Notes: a model not told the origin generated them from the letters alone. Positions 16,069 to 23,861 are shown, numbered from the stretch's first letter. The stretch is 37,366 nucleotides of DNA from Bordetella parapertussis (GCA_943331295.2 CALQLA020000047.1:1-37366); one strand, 5' to 3'. Made by a program: numbers and translations.

Positions 16069-17432
16069 GACGTGATCACCTCCATGCGCGGCGGCACCAA
16101 CTCGCGCGGCACGAACGTCGGCCACAGCGTCACCACCGGACGGGCCTTGATCGGCACGCCGAACGACGTGCCGCCCGGCCCCATGATCCACAGCTGCGTG
16201 CACGCGCGGCGCACCTTCTCCGCGTCCTCGCGCGTGCGCGTGCGCACCGCGACCCGCAGGCCGATCTCGTTGGCGTTGTCGTCGGCAGGCATGGGCGCGG
16301 CGGGACCGTGCAGCGCGTTGATCCCGACGAACGAGAACAGGACGTCCGTCGCGGCGAGCCCAAGCCGCAGGAAGCGCTCCTGCAGCGTGGTGCGCGCCTT
16401 GGTGGCCCGCGCGAGCGCGCGCGGCCACGGGAACATGAGCAGGCCCTCGCCGATCCAGCCGTCGGCGTAGCCGATCAGCACCTTCAGCTGATCCGGGCGC
16501 GGCGTGCCGCGCGCGCCGGAGACCTCGACGCGGTCGTGCCCCAGGTCGCGGATGCGCACCGCGGTGAAATCGGCCACGCCGTCCGGCGCGTAATAACGGT
16601 TCGGGTCGCCGATCTCGTAGACCAGGTGCTCCTTGACGGTGAAGGCGTCGACGCGGCCGCCGGTGCCCGGCAGCTTGGTGACGATCGCGCGGCCGTCGCG
16701 CGCGAACTCGATCAGAGGGAAGCCGGCGCGCCCCATCGCGCCCATCTCGTCGAAGCGCGACGACATGCCGCCGGTGCAGCCCGCCGCGCACTCGGCGATG
16801 TGGCCGACCGTAATGGCCGCCGCGACGAGGTCGGGGTCCTCGTAGCCCATGCCCAGCTTGTGCAGGATGGGGCCGACGAACACCGCGCTGTCGGCGACTC
16901 GGCCGGTGATCACGATGTCGGCGCGGTCTTCCAGCGCGGCGATGATCCCTTCCGAGCCGAGGTAGGCGTTGGCGCAGACGATGCGCGAGCGGATTCGCTC
17001 GAGGTCGGTGTCGCCGGTCACCGAGTTGGCGAGCGGGATGCCCGCCGCGAGCAGTTCGTCGATGCGAGGGAGGAGGTCGTCGCCGGCCACCGTGCCGACG
17101 CGGATTCCGGAAAGTCCCTTCGCCGCGAGCCGCGCGACGATCGCGCGAGCGCCGGCCTCGGGGTTGACGCCGCCGCCGTTGCTGACGAGGACGGTGCCGC
17201 GTTCGCGGGCCGGCGCCGCGAGGTCCGCCATGAACTGCACGGCGTCCTCGACGAAGCCCGCGTCGGGATTCTTCGCGCGCAGCCGCTGCAGCAGCGCCAT
17301 CGTGAGTTCGGCGAGGAAATCGAAGCCGAGGTAATCGAGTTCGCCGCCGCGCAGCAGTTCTTCCGCCGGGTCGAAGGCGTCGCCCCAGAAGCCGCTGCCG
17401 CAGCCGATGCGCACGCCGTCGGGAGAAGTCAT
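16065..17432 (-). CDS. AtuA-like acyclic terpene utilisation family protein
   Basis: A 455-residue cytoplasmic protein of the AtuA family (PF07287), named from citronellol/geraniol catabolism in Pseudomonas; its reaction is not well defined. Typical blocks are RIGCGSGFWGD, VLVSNGGGVNPEAGARAIV, DIVITGRVADSAVFVGP, GCTGGMSSRF, VGINALHGPAAP and MGPGGTSFGVPIKARP. The ATG at 17432 gives the family-like N-terminus and has AAAGG upstream. Upstream lies TTGACG-N18-GATCAT with a 20-bp palindrome at the predicted transcription start, implying repression. With the small gene at 15739 it reconstitutes the two-domain AtuA. The context suggests work on an isoprenoid-like or branched acyl-CoA. Confidence 0.85.
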   Translation of the reverse strand: MTSPDGVRIGCGSGFWGDAFDPAEELLRGGELDYLGFDFLAELTMALLQRLRAKNPDAGFVEDAVQFMADLAAPARERGTVLVSNGGGVNPEAGARAIVARLAAKGLSGIRVGTVAGDDLLPRIDELLAAGIPLANSVTGDTDLERIRSRIVCANAYLGSEGIIAALEDRADIVITGRVADSAVFVGPILHKLGMGYEDPDLVAAAITVGHIAECAAGCTGGMSSRFDEMGAMGRAGFPLIEFARDGRAIVTKLPGTGGRVDAFTVKEHLVYEIGDPNRYYAPDGVADFTAVRIRDLGHDRVEVSGARGTPRPDQLKVLIGYADGWIGEGLLMFPWPRALARATKARTTLQERFLRLGLAATDVLFSFVGINALHGPAAPMPADDNANEIGLRVAVRTRTREDAEKVRRACTQLWIMGPGGTSFGVPIKARPVVTLWPTFVPRELVPPRMEVITS

Positions 17433-17473
17433 GGATTTGCCTTTGCGCTGCGTGGCGCCGGAGTTGCGGCCAA

Positions 17474-17493
17474 TGCCAACCGCTCGGTCGGCA
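17474..17493 (-). promoter_or_regulatory. TetR-type operator at the AtuA promoter
   Basis: TGCCAACCGC/TCGGTCGGCA is a 20-bp inverted repeat symmetric at 8 of 10 positions. It lies one base past the -10 box GATCAT (17495-17500, minus strand), so a bound protein would block transcription start. Its core is the reverse complement of that at 17757-17776, and the two 20-mers agree at 15 of 20 positions. Confidence 0.65.
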
Positions 17494-17494
17494 A

Positions 17495-17524
17495 ATGATC
17501 GCATGCCGGAATCCGCAGCGTCAA
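17495..17524 (-). promoter_or_regulatory. Sigma70-type promoter for the AtuA-like operon
   Basis: TTGACG (17524-17519), an 18-base spacer, then GATCAT (17500-17495). The predicted start falls inside the 17474-17493 palindrome, and the leader to the ATG at 17432 is about 55 bases. Confidence 0.5.
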
Positions 17525-17722
17525 CGTGGCGGCCGCCAGCCGCCGGTGGCGCCGGCCCGGCCAATCTGTTGTCGGGTGCGGCGAGGCAGCGTGTTGCGCC
17601 GCAACATTGCGCTCGAAAGAACCTGCTATGAAATATCGCGCGACCGCGTCGCGCCTGTCGGGGCAGGGTTGCCGGTGTCCGCCGTGGTCAGGCAACCGCG
17701 TCCCCGCCTTCGCCGATGCCCG

Positions 17723-17750
17723 TTGACACCCGAAAGGCAGCGAGTACCAT
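17723..17750 (+). promoter_or_regulatory. Sigma70-type promoter for the TAXI-TRAP operon
   Basis: TTGACA (17723-17728), a 16-base spacer, then TACCAT (17745-17750). The predicted start near 17757 coincides with the 17757-17776 palindrome, leaving a leader of about 79 bases before the ATG at 17836. Confidence 0.6.
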
Positions 17751-17756
17751 CGCATC

Positions 17757-17776
17757 TACCAACCGAGCGGTCGAGA
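17757..17776 (+). promoter_or_regulatory. TetR-type operator at the TAXI-TRAP promoter
   Basis: TACCAACCGAGCGGTCGAGA has the same ACCGAGCGGT core as the minus-strand reading of 17474-17493, and occupies the same place relative to its promoter, starting six bases after the -10 box. Its outer arms are less symmetric than those of the other site. Confidence 0.6.
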
Positions 17777-17835
17777 AATGGCTGCCGGCCGATCCGGGCA
17801 CGTTGCCGGCGACGGTTCATCCCCAGGAGGAGCGC

Positions 17836-18810
17836 ATGAAGGGCAGCCCGTTCCACGCCGCAGCGCGGCGCGTCACCGTCATCGCCGCCGCCGCGGCGCT
17901 CGCCTGGTCCGCCGGCGCGGCCGCCGCGCCGAAGGCGACGCTCGTGCTGGGCGCCACCAACGCGACGTCGAGCCACTACGTCGTCTCCACCGCGATGATG
18001 AAGGCCATCAAGGCCGGCATCCCGGGATCCAACGTGTCGGTCATCGAGACCGGCGCCAGCGTCGACAACGTGCGGCGCCTTGCGAAGGACGAGATCGACT
18101 TGGGCCTCATCGCCACGGACACCGGCATCCAGGCGCTGACCGGCACCGGGCCGTTCGCGGGCAGCAAGGCGGTGAGCGACCTCGTCGCGCTCTATTCGTA
18201 CGACGTGTCGGTGCTGAACGTCGCCGTGACGCAGGAATCGAAGGTCGCGACGATCAAGGACCTCGCCGGCAAGAAGGTGAGCCCCGGCATTCGCGGCAGC
18301 GGCGCCGAACTCCTCACGCGGCAGGTCTTCACCACGCTCGGCGTCGAGCCCGCCTGGGTGCCCGGCACCGTCAAGGACGCCGTCGAAGGCATCCAGAACC
18401 GGCAGATCGTCGGCTATTCGAAGTACGGCCCCGGCACCGGCACCGACGCGACGCTGCGCGAGCTGATGGCCACCACGCCGATGCGCCTCCTGTCGTTCGA
18501 TGCCGACCAGCAGGCGAAGGTCGTCGCCGGCGTCCGCGGGGTGAGCTTCGCGCAGATTCCCAACGTGATGCAGGGCCAGCCGCCGGTGAACACGCCGGCC
18601 GTGCTGATCGTCTACGGCACGCGCCTCGCGCTGATGGATGACGAGACGGCGTATGCGATCGCGAAGGCGATCTACGACAACCGGCAGTTCCTGATCGATG
18701 CGTGGCCGCACCTCAAGGACTTCGACTTCAAGGCCCAGGCGCTGGCCGCCGAGAAGGTCGGGATCAAGCTGCATCCGGGCGCGAAGAAGTTCTGGGATTC
18801 GGTGAAGTGA
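17836..18810 (+). CDS. TAXI-family TRAP transporter solute-binding protein
   Basis: A 324-residue periplasmic binding protein of the TAXI type (TRAP-associated extracytoplasmic immunogenic). A signal peptide is clear (RRVTVIAAAAALAWSAGAAAA), followed by LVLGATNATSSHYVVSTAMM, a ligand-contact block around VSVIETGASVDNVRRL, and GIRGSGAELLTRQVFTTLGV. AGGAGG lies five bases before ATG 17836. The fused permease gene follows 19 bp later, so the pair forms a two-gene secondary importer. TAXI proteins bind varied carboxylates; clustering with acyl-CoA genes points to an organic acid substrate for this pathway. Confidence 0.9.
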   Translation: MKGSPFHAAARRVTVIAAAAALAWSAGAAAAPKATLVLGATNATSSHYVVSTAMMKAIKAGIPGSNVSVIETGASVDNVRRLAKDEIDLGLIATDTGIQALTGTGPFAGSKAVSDLVALYSYDVSVLNVAVTQESKVATIKDLAGKKVSPGIRGSGAELLTRQVFTTLGVEPAWVPGTVKDAVEGIQNRQIVGYSKYGPGTGTDATLRELMATTPMRLLSFDADQQAKVVAGVRGVSFAQIPNVMQGQPPVNTPAVLIVYGTRLALMDDETAYAIAKAIYDNRQFLIDAWPHLKDFDFKAQALAAEKVGIKLHPGAKKFWDSVK

Positions 18811-18829
18811 CCGCGGCCGAAGGCGCGCG

Positions 18830-20749
18830 TTGAGTTCCGAGCCCGCGGCGGAGTCCCGCGCCTCGCCGCGCTCCGCCGGCGCGTTCGCCGTCGTCTGCGC
18901 CGCCTTTGCGCTATTCCACCTCTACACGTCGTTCGCCGGGTCGTTCGCGCCGCTGGTCCAGCGCGGCGTGTTCATCGGCGGCGGGCTGCTGCTCGGCTTC
19001 TGGCTGACGGCGCAGCAGGCGCATCGCGGATGGGCTGCCGCCGGCGCGATGCTGCTGGGGCTGGCCGGCGCCTACGGCGGCGCGCACGTCGGCATCAACG
19101 ACGCGCGATTCATGGACGTGATGAACGACATGCTGCCGTCGGACATCGTGGTCGCGACGATGATGACCGTCGCGATCCTGATCGCGACGCAGCGGCTCCT
19201 CGGCTGGGCGCTGCCGGTGCTGACGACGGTCGGCCTCGTCTACTACATCGGCGGCAACAAGCTCGTCTCCGGACTGTGGCAGCCGCCGCGCACGTCGATC
19301 GACACCGTCGTGAGCACGCTCTATGCGTCGACCGGCGGCATCTTCGGCTTCATGGCCGACATCGGTACCGGCGTGATCGCCATCTACGTCGTGTTCGGCG
19401 CGCTGCTGATGGCCACCGGCGCGGGCGAGGTCTTCGTGCAGGTCGCCGGGCGCCTGGCCGGCCGGGGCCACGGCGGTCCCGCCAAGATCGCCGTCGTCAC
19501 GTCGGCGCTGTTCGGCACCGTCTCGGGGTCGGCGGTTGCGAACGTGATGGCGGTCGGGTCGGTCACGATCCCGACGATGGTGCGGGCCGGCTATCCGAAG
19601 GCACTGGCCGCCGGGGTCGAGGCGAGCGCCTCGGCGGGCGGGCAGATCATGCCGCCGATCATGGGCGCGGGCGCGTTCCTGATGGCGGAGATGCTGAACA
19701 TCCCCTACCTCAACGTCGCCACCGCCGCGGCGCTGCCCGCGCTGCTGTACTTCATGGTGATCTTCATCAGCGTCGACCTCTACGCGCGCAAGCACGGCAT
19801 GGGCAAGGACGCCTCGCTGGCGCGGGTGAAGATCGACGCCGACAAAGCGATCCCGCTCGCGGTGTCGGTGGTGACGCTGATCGGCATGCTGGCCGACAAC
19901 TACACGCCGACGTTCGCCGGCGCCACCGCCTGCGCGACGCTGCTCGTCGCCTCCGCCGCCTGCCGCATCGGGCCGGCGCTCGCCGGCCGCGTCGCGGCGA
20001 CGGCGGGCGAGCGCAGCCGGGAGTTCGTCGTCGCCGTGGCGCGCGGATTCGCCGACGGCGGGCGCGGCCTCATCATGATCTCGATCCTGCTGGGCTGCGC
20101 CGGCATCCTCGCCGCGATCCTGAGCTCGTCCGCGCTGGGCTCGAAGGTGTCGAGCGAGCTCATCGGAATCGCCGGCAACAACCTGCTGCTGGCGCTGGTG
20201 CTGTCGGCGCTGCTTTGCATCCTGCTCGGCATGGACGTGCCGACGACGGCCTCGTACATCCTGACCGCATCCGTGGCCGCGCCGCTCCTGACCAGGCTCG
20301 GCATGGCGCCGCTGACCGCCCACCTCTTCATCTTCTACTTCGCGATCCTGTCGGCGATCACGCCGCCCGTCTGCGCCAGCGTCTACGCGGCAGCGGCGAT
20401 CGCGCGCGAGCGGTTCTGGAGCGTCGCCCGCTACGCGATGCTGATGGCCGGCGCGGTCTACGTGATCCCGTTCATGCTCGTCTACCGGCCCGGGCTGATG
20501 CTGAACGGCTCCCTGGCCGCCATCGGCTACGACTTCGGCATCACCAGCGTGGCGATCCTCGCGATGTGCGGCGCGATGATCGGCTACCTGGCGGGAAATG
20601 CGGGCGTATTCGCGCGGATCGCGCTGTTCGCATCCGGCGTGCTGTTCTTCGTCCCGGGCGTCGCCTTCGACGTCGCCGGCGCGCTGGTGCTCGTCGCGGT
20701 CGTCGCCTGGCAGAAGCTCGTCGCGCGCCGCGCCGCGGCCGCCCGCTGA
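18830..20749 (+). CDS. TRAP transporter fused permease (small plus large subunit)
   Basis: A 639-residue inner-membrane protein combining the small and large TRAP membrane parts, as normal for TAXI-type systems. Many membrane helices are visible. The DctM-like region runs from about residue 150 with GAGEVFVQVAGRL, GTVSGSAVANVMAVGSVTIP, GQIMPPIMGAGAFLMAE and ILLGMDVPTTASYILTA. The likely start is TTG 18830 (GAAGG nearby), because no better codon precedes the first helix. It imports the ligand captured by the TAXI protein using an ion gradient. Translation of the operon continues 31 bp downstream with a MaoC-like gene. Confidence 0.9.
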   Translation: MSSEPAAESRASPRSAGAFAVVCAAFALFHLYTSFAGSFAPLVQRGVFIGGGLLLGFWLTAQQAHRGWAAAGAMLLGLAGAYGGAHVGINDARFMDVMNDMLPSDIVVATMMTVAILIATQRLLGWALPVLTTVGLVYYIGGNKLVSGLWQPPRTSIDTVVSTLYASTGGIFGFMADIGTGVIAIYVVFGALLMATGAGEVFVQVAGRLAGRGHGGPAKIAVVTSALFGTVSGSAVANVMAVGSVTIPTMVRAGYPKALAAGVEASASAGGQIMPPIMGAGAFLMAEMLNIPYLNVATAAALPALLYFMVIFISVDLYARKHGMGKDASLARVKIDADKAIPLAVSVVTLIGMLADNYTPTFAGATACATLLVASAACRIGPALAGRVAATAGERSREFVVAVARGFADGGRGLIMISILLGCAGILAAILSSSALGSKVSSELIGIAGNNLLLALVLSALLCILLGMDVPTTASYILTASVAAPLLTRLGMAPLTAHLFIFYFAILSAITPPVCASVYAAAAIARERFWSVARYAMLMAGAVYVIPFMLVYRPGLMLNGSLAAIGYDFGITSVAILAMCGAMIGYLAGNAGVFARIALFASGVLFFVPGVAFDVAGALVLVAVVAWQKLVARRAAAAR

Positions 20750-20780
20750 CCGCAATCGCACCGGCATCCCAGGAGCCCCG

Positions 20781-21242
20781 ATGATCGAAGTCCCTTTTGG
20801 CGAGCTTGTCATCGGCGAGCGCCGGAAGTCGCGCGCCCGCACCATCACCGAGACCGACGTCGTCAACTTCTGCATGCTGACCGGCAACTGGCTCGAGCTG
20901 CACTGCAACGCCGAGTTCGCGCGCAAGACGCTGTACGGCCAGCGGATCGTGCAGGGCAGCCTCGTGTTCGCCATCGTCAACGCGCAGCTGGGCTTCGAGG
21001 CCGAGGTCATCGAGGCGTTCTACGGCGTCGACAAGCTGCGCTTCCTGAAGCCGACGTTCATCAACGACACGCTGCATGCCGAGTCGGAGGTGATCGCGCT
21101 GAAGGACAAGGGCAGCGACCACGGCGTGGCCACGGTGCTTCTGCGCGGGATCAACCAGCGCGGCGAGGCGGTGATGTCGTGCGAATTCAGCCTGCTCGTG
21201 CGCAGGCAGCGGCTGGCGGCCGAGGCCGCGGCCGCGAACTGA
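20781..21242 (+). CDS. MaoC-like hydratase-fold protein, second copy
   Basis: A 153-residue hot-dog protein with the FAS1/MaoC pattern VPFGELVIGERRKSRARTIT, GNWLELHCNAEFARKTLYGQ and RIVQGSLVFAI. The enzyme signature is D-x4-H-x-D; here it reads N-x4-H-x-N (NWLELHCN), so the histidine is kept but the catalytic aspartate is asparagine. It may act on an unusual substrate or have lost hydratase activity. AGGAG precedes ATG 20781. It sits between the transporter and the acyl-CoA dehydrogenase (11 bp gap), consistent with the hydration step after dehydrogenation. It pairs functionally with the similar protein at 14577. Confidence 0.83.
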   Translation: MIEVPFGELVIGERRKSRARTITETDVVNFCMLTGNWLELHCNAEFARKTLYGQRIVQGSLVFAIVNAQLGFEAEVIEAFYGVDKLRFLKPTFINDTLHAESEVIALKDKGSDHGVATVLLRGINQRGEAVMSCEFSLLVRRQRLAAEAAAAN

Positions 21243-21253
21243 GGGACTTATCC

Positions 21254-22396
21254 ATGAACTTCCTGACGCAGGAACAGGTGATGTGGAAGGAGCAGGTCGA
21301 TCGCCTGATGGAGCGCGACATCGGCCGCGAGTACATCCGCAAGTGCGACATGGAGCGCGCGTACCCGTACGCGGGCTACGAGGCCGTCGCGCGCGAGGGC
21401 TGGCTGCGGCTCCTGATCCCCGAGGACCACGGCGGCCTCGGCGGCACGATCTACGACTACGCGCTGATGTGCGAGGGCCTCGCGCGCTACGGGTTCGACT
21501 TCGCGACGTCGCTGATGGTGTCGACGTTCACCGCGATGAACATCGTGAAGTTCGGCACCGATGCCCAGAAGGCGCGCTACCTCGAGCCGTTCATGCGCGG
21601 CGACATCCGCTTCTCGATCTCGATCTCCGAGCCGTCGGCCGGCTCCGACGCGGCCAACACCAAGACCCGGGCGATCGCCGACGCCGACGGCTGGCTGCTG
21701 CGCGGCCAGAAGCTGTGGTGCAGCGGCGCGGCGGCGAGGAACGTCGTCATCGCGATGCTGGTGCGCTCGGACCCCGCGGCGAAGAAGCACGCGGGGCTGT
21801 CGGTGTTCCTCGTGCCCAACGATTCGCCGGGGCTCGACATCCGCAAGCTGCCGACGATGGCGCGGCACGCGACGGGCACCACGGAGATCTTCGTCGACGA
21901 CGTCCGCGTCGCCCCGGACCAGCTGCTGGGGCAGGCGGGGAAGGGCTGGGACATCATCACCGACCACCTGGAGCTCGAGCGCATCGCGGTGTCGGCGGGG
22001 TACGTCGGCAACGCGCAGCAGGCGGTCGACGACGCCCTGCGCTACGCGCACGAGCGAATCCAGTTCGACAAGCCGATCTTCGAGTTCCAGGTCATCCGGC
22101 ACCTGCTGGCCGACATGCAGACCGAGGTCGACGCCGCGCGGCTGCTCGTCTACCGCGCCGCCGACCTCGCCACCCGCGGCGTCGCCTGCTCGCGCGAGGT
22201 GAGCATGGCCAAGCTCTTCGCGTCGGAAACGCTGCAGAAGGTCACGCGCAACGGCATGCAGATCCTGGGCGGCCACGGGATGCTTCCCGAGGCCGACATG
22301 GAGCGCTATTTCCGCGAGGGCATGCAGTCGACGATCGGCGGCGGGACGTCGCAGATCCAGCGCACGATCATCGCCAAGTCGATGCGGCAGCCATGA
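21254..22396 (+). CDS. Acyl-CoA dehydrogenase
   Basis: A 380-residue FAD flavoenzyme of the acyl-CoA dehydrogenase family, catalysing alpha,beta-dehydrogenation with electrons passed to electron-transfer flavoprotein. The N-terminal helical domain, FAD/substrate block SISISEPSAGSDAANTKTRA, and C-terminal QILGGHGMLPEADMERYFRE are clear. The common C-terminal catalytic glutamate (in EGT) is replaced by glycine (IGGGTSQIQR, near residue 363). A glutamate is present at E242 in LELERIAVSAG, the position used as base by isovaleryl-CoA and long-chain dehydrogenases. This suggests a branched or long-chain substrate. Its stop is followed 17 bp later by the 77-bp leader repeats and then the CoA transferase. 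Confidence 0.9.
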   Translation: MNFLTQEQVMWKEQVDRLMERDIGREYIRKCDMERAYPYAGYEAVAREGWLRLLIPEDHGGLGGTIYDYALMCEGLARYGFDFATSLMVSTFTAMNIVKFGTDAQKARYLEPFMRGDIRFSISISEPSAGSDAANTKTRAIADADGWLLRGQKLWCSGAAARNVVIAMLVRSDPAAKKHAGLSVFLVPNDSPGLDIRKLPTMARHATGTTEIFVDDVRVAPDQLLGQAGKGWDIITDHLELERIAVSAGYVGNAQQAVDDALRYAHERIQFDKPIFEFQVIRHLLADMQTEVDAARLLVYRAADLATRGVACSREVSMAKLFASETLQKVTRNGMQILGGHGMLPEADMERYFREGMQSTIGGGTSQIQRTIIAKSMRQP

Positions 22397-22413
22397 CGGG
22401 CTTGCATGGCACC

Positions 22414-22490
22414 ATGAGCGCGCCGGGCCGTCCCAAGCGCGAATTGCTCCCCCTCGGGGGGAAGGCGCGACAGCGCCAAGGGGGTCGTCC
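22414..22490 (+). repeat. 77-bp micro-ORF repeat unit, pair 1 copy 1
   Basis: The unit begins ATGAGCGCGCCGGGC, contains two hairpin-forming segments (CCCCCTCGGGGG near 22449-22460; GGCGC-GACA-GCGCC at 22464-22477) and ends AAGGGGG plus six bases. It is directly followed by a second unit and closely matches 37214-37290 in inverted orientation. It was not seen elsewhere in the window beyond the four copies. Confidence 0.9.
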
Positions 22491-22494
22491 ATGA
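22414..22494 (+). CDS. Repeat-borne leader micro-ORF 1
   Basis: ATG 22414 reads 26 codons, starting MSAPGRPKRELLPLGG and ending GGRP, then TGA 22492-22494. The stop overlaps the next unit's ATG (ATGA). There is no obvious ribosome-binding site for this first ATG. The peptide is basic and Gly/Pro-rich and matches no known family. Translation is inferred, not shown. Confidence 0.35.
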   Translation: MSAPGRPKRELLPLGGKARQRQGGRP

Positions 22495-22560
22495 GCGCGC
22501 CGGGCCGTCCCAAGCGCGAATTGCTCCCCCTCGGGGGGAAGGCGCGCAGCGCCAAGGGGG
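22491..22560 (+). repeat. Micro-ORF repeat unit, pair 1 copy 2 (one base deleted)
   Basis: It matches copy 1 from its ATG through AAGGGGG, except for one missing base in the second hairpin (GGCGC-GC-AGCGCC), which changes the reading frame of the last third. After AAGGGGG the sequence diverges into the native leader of the CoA transferase. Confidence 0.9.
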
Positions 22561-22586
22561 CTGATCAATACGGCGGAGGCTGCTGA
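22491..22586 (+). CDS. Repeat-borne leader micro-ORF 2
   Basis: ATG 22491 is preceded at six bases by AAGGGGG (22478-22484), the tail of the first unit, which could act as a ribosome-binding site. The 31-codon frame starts MSAPGRPKRELLPLGG and, because of the one-base deletion, ends differently (KGADQYGGGC). Its TGA (22584-22586) overlaps the CoA transferase ATG at 22586 (TGATG), an arrangement typical of translational coupling. Confidence 0.4.
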   Translation: MSAPGRPKRELLPLGGKARSAKGADQYGGGC

Positions 22587-23809
22587 TGGCGGGACCGCTC
22601 ACCGGATTGCGGGTGCTGGACATCTCGCGCGTGCTCGCCGGGCCATGGGCGAGCCAGATGTTCGCCGACATGGGCGCCGACGTGATCAAGATCGAGCGCC
22701 CCGGCGCCGGCGACGATACGCGCAAGTTCGGGCCGCCGTGGATCGTCGATCCCGCGACGGGCGAGCAGATCGACGCGGCGTACTACGCATCGGCCAACCG
22801 CGGCAAGCGCTCGGTGACGCTCGACATCGCGTCGCCGCGGGGGCGGGAGATCGCGCACGCGCTGGTCGCCACCACCGACATCATGCTGGAGAACTACAAG
22901 GTCGGCGCGCTCGCGAAGTACGGGCTCGACTACGCGGCGGTGGCGGCGATCAGTCCGCGCGTCATCTACTGCTCGATCACCGGGTTCGGGCAGACGGGGC
23001 CGTACCGCAACCGGCCCGGCTACGACTTCCTGATCCAGGGCATGGGCGGCCTGATGAGCGTCACCGGCGAGCGGGACGACCTGCCCGGCGGCGGGCCGCA
23101 GCGGGCCGGCGTCGCGCTGGCCGACATCCTGACCGGCATGTACGCGAGCTCGGCGATCCTCGCTGCGCTGCATCACCGCACGGCGACGGGCCGCGGCCAG
23201 TACATCGACCTGGCGCTGCTCGACACGCAGGTGGCGACGCTCGCCAACCAGGGGATGAACTGGCTGATCGGCGGCGACGTGCCCAAGCGCTCCGGCAACG
23301 GCCACCCGAACATCGTCCCCTACCAGGCGTTCGCGACCGCTGATGGCCACATCATCCTGGCCGTGGGCAACGACGAGCAGTTCGCGCGCTTCTGCAAGGC
23401 GGTGGGTCGCGACGAGATCGCCGCGGATGCGCGGTACTCGATCATCGCGGCACGCAACGCGAATCGCGACGTGCTGATCCCGATCCTGGCGGGCATCATC
23501 GGCGCGCACACGACCGACTACTGGATCGCGCTGCTGGAGAGCGTGCAGGTGCCCTGCGGCCCGATCAACACGATCGACCGGGTGTTTGCCGATCCTCAGG
23601 TCGCGGCGCGGCAGATGCGCCTCGACCTGCCGCATCCGCGCACCGGCACGCTGCCGTCCATCGCCAACCCGATCCGGTTCTCGGAGACGCCGATCGAGTA
23701 CACCCACGCGCCGCCGATGCTCGGCCAGCACACCGACGAAGTGCTGGGCGAACTCCTCGGGTACGACGCCGCCGAGCTCGCCCGGCTGCGCGCGCAGGGC
23801 GTGATCTGA
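22586..23809 (+). CDS. CaiB/BaiF-type (class III) CoA transferase
   Basis: A 407-residue class III CoA transferase, moving CoA between carboxylates through an aspartyl-CoA anhydride; it would activate the imported acid. Family blocks are visible: LTGLRVLDISRVLAGP, ADMGADVIKIERPGAGD, SANRGKRSVTLDI, DIMLENYKVGALAKYGLDY and TGFGQTGPY. The likely catalytic aspartate is D180 in GVALADILTG. GGAGG lies seven bases before ATG 22586, and the start also overlaps the stop of repeat-borne micro-ORF 2. No acyl-CoA ligase is present in the cluster, so this enzyme is the best candidate for the activation step. Confidence 0.92.
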   Translation: MAGPLTGLRVLDISRVLAGPWASQMFADMGADVIKIERPGAGDDTRKFGPPWIVDPATGEQIDAAYYASANRGKRSVTLDIASPRGREIAHALVATTDIMLENYKVGALAKYGLDYAAVAAISPRVIYCSITGFGQTGPYRNRPGYDFLIQGMGGLMSVTGERDDLPGGGPQRAGVALADILTGMYASSAILAALHHRTATGRGQYIDLALLDTQVATLANQGMNWLIGGDVPKRSGNGHPNIVPYQAFATADGHIILAVGNDEQFARFCKAVGRDEIAADARYSIIAARNANRDVLIPILAGIIGAHTTDYWIALLESVQVPCGPINTIDRVFADPQVAARQMRLDLPHPRTGTLPSIANPIRFSETPIEYTHAPPMLGQHTDEVLGELLGYDAAELARLRAQGVI

Positions 23810-23861
23810 CCGTGGCCGTCCGCCGTCGCGCCGCGCCGCCGGCGCCGTCGAGCGTGTCCTG

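Larger units (their letters stand above)
17433..17835. promoter_or_regulatory. Divergent control region of the catabolic island
   Basis: The 403-bp gap holds no convincing gene. It contains two outward promoters, each with a copy of the same palindrome core (ACCGAGCGGT and its complement) at the predicted start site, and the AGGAGG ribosome-binding site of the TAXI gene (17825-17830). The individual sites are listed separately. Confidence 0.6.

Noticed and set aside
18911..21010. Long minus-strand open frame of about 699 codons opposite the TRAP permease
   Set aside because: Composition is His/Arg/Asp-rich low complexity and the plus strand holds a clear membrane permease; this is a shadow frame.
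22404..22560. Rho-independent terminator after the acyl-CoA dehydrogenase
   Set aside because: The GC hairpins belong to the repeated units, no T-run follows, and the arrangement leads without a gap into the CoA-transferase start.
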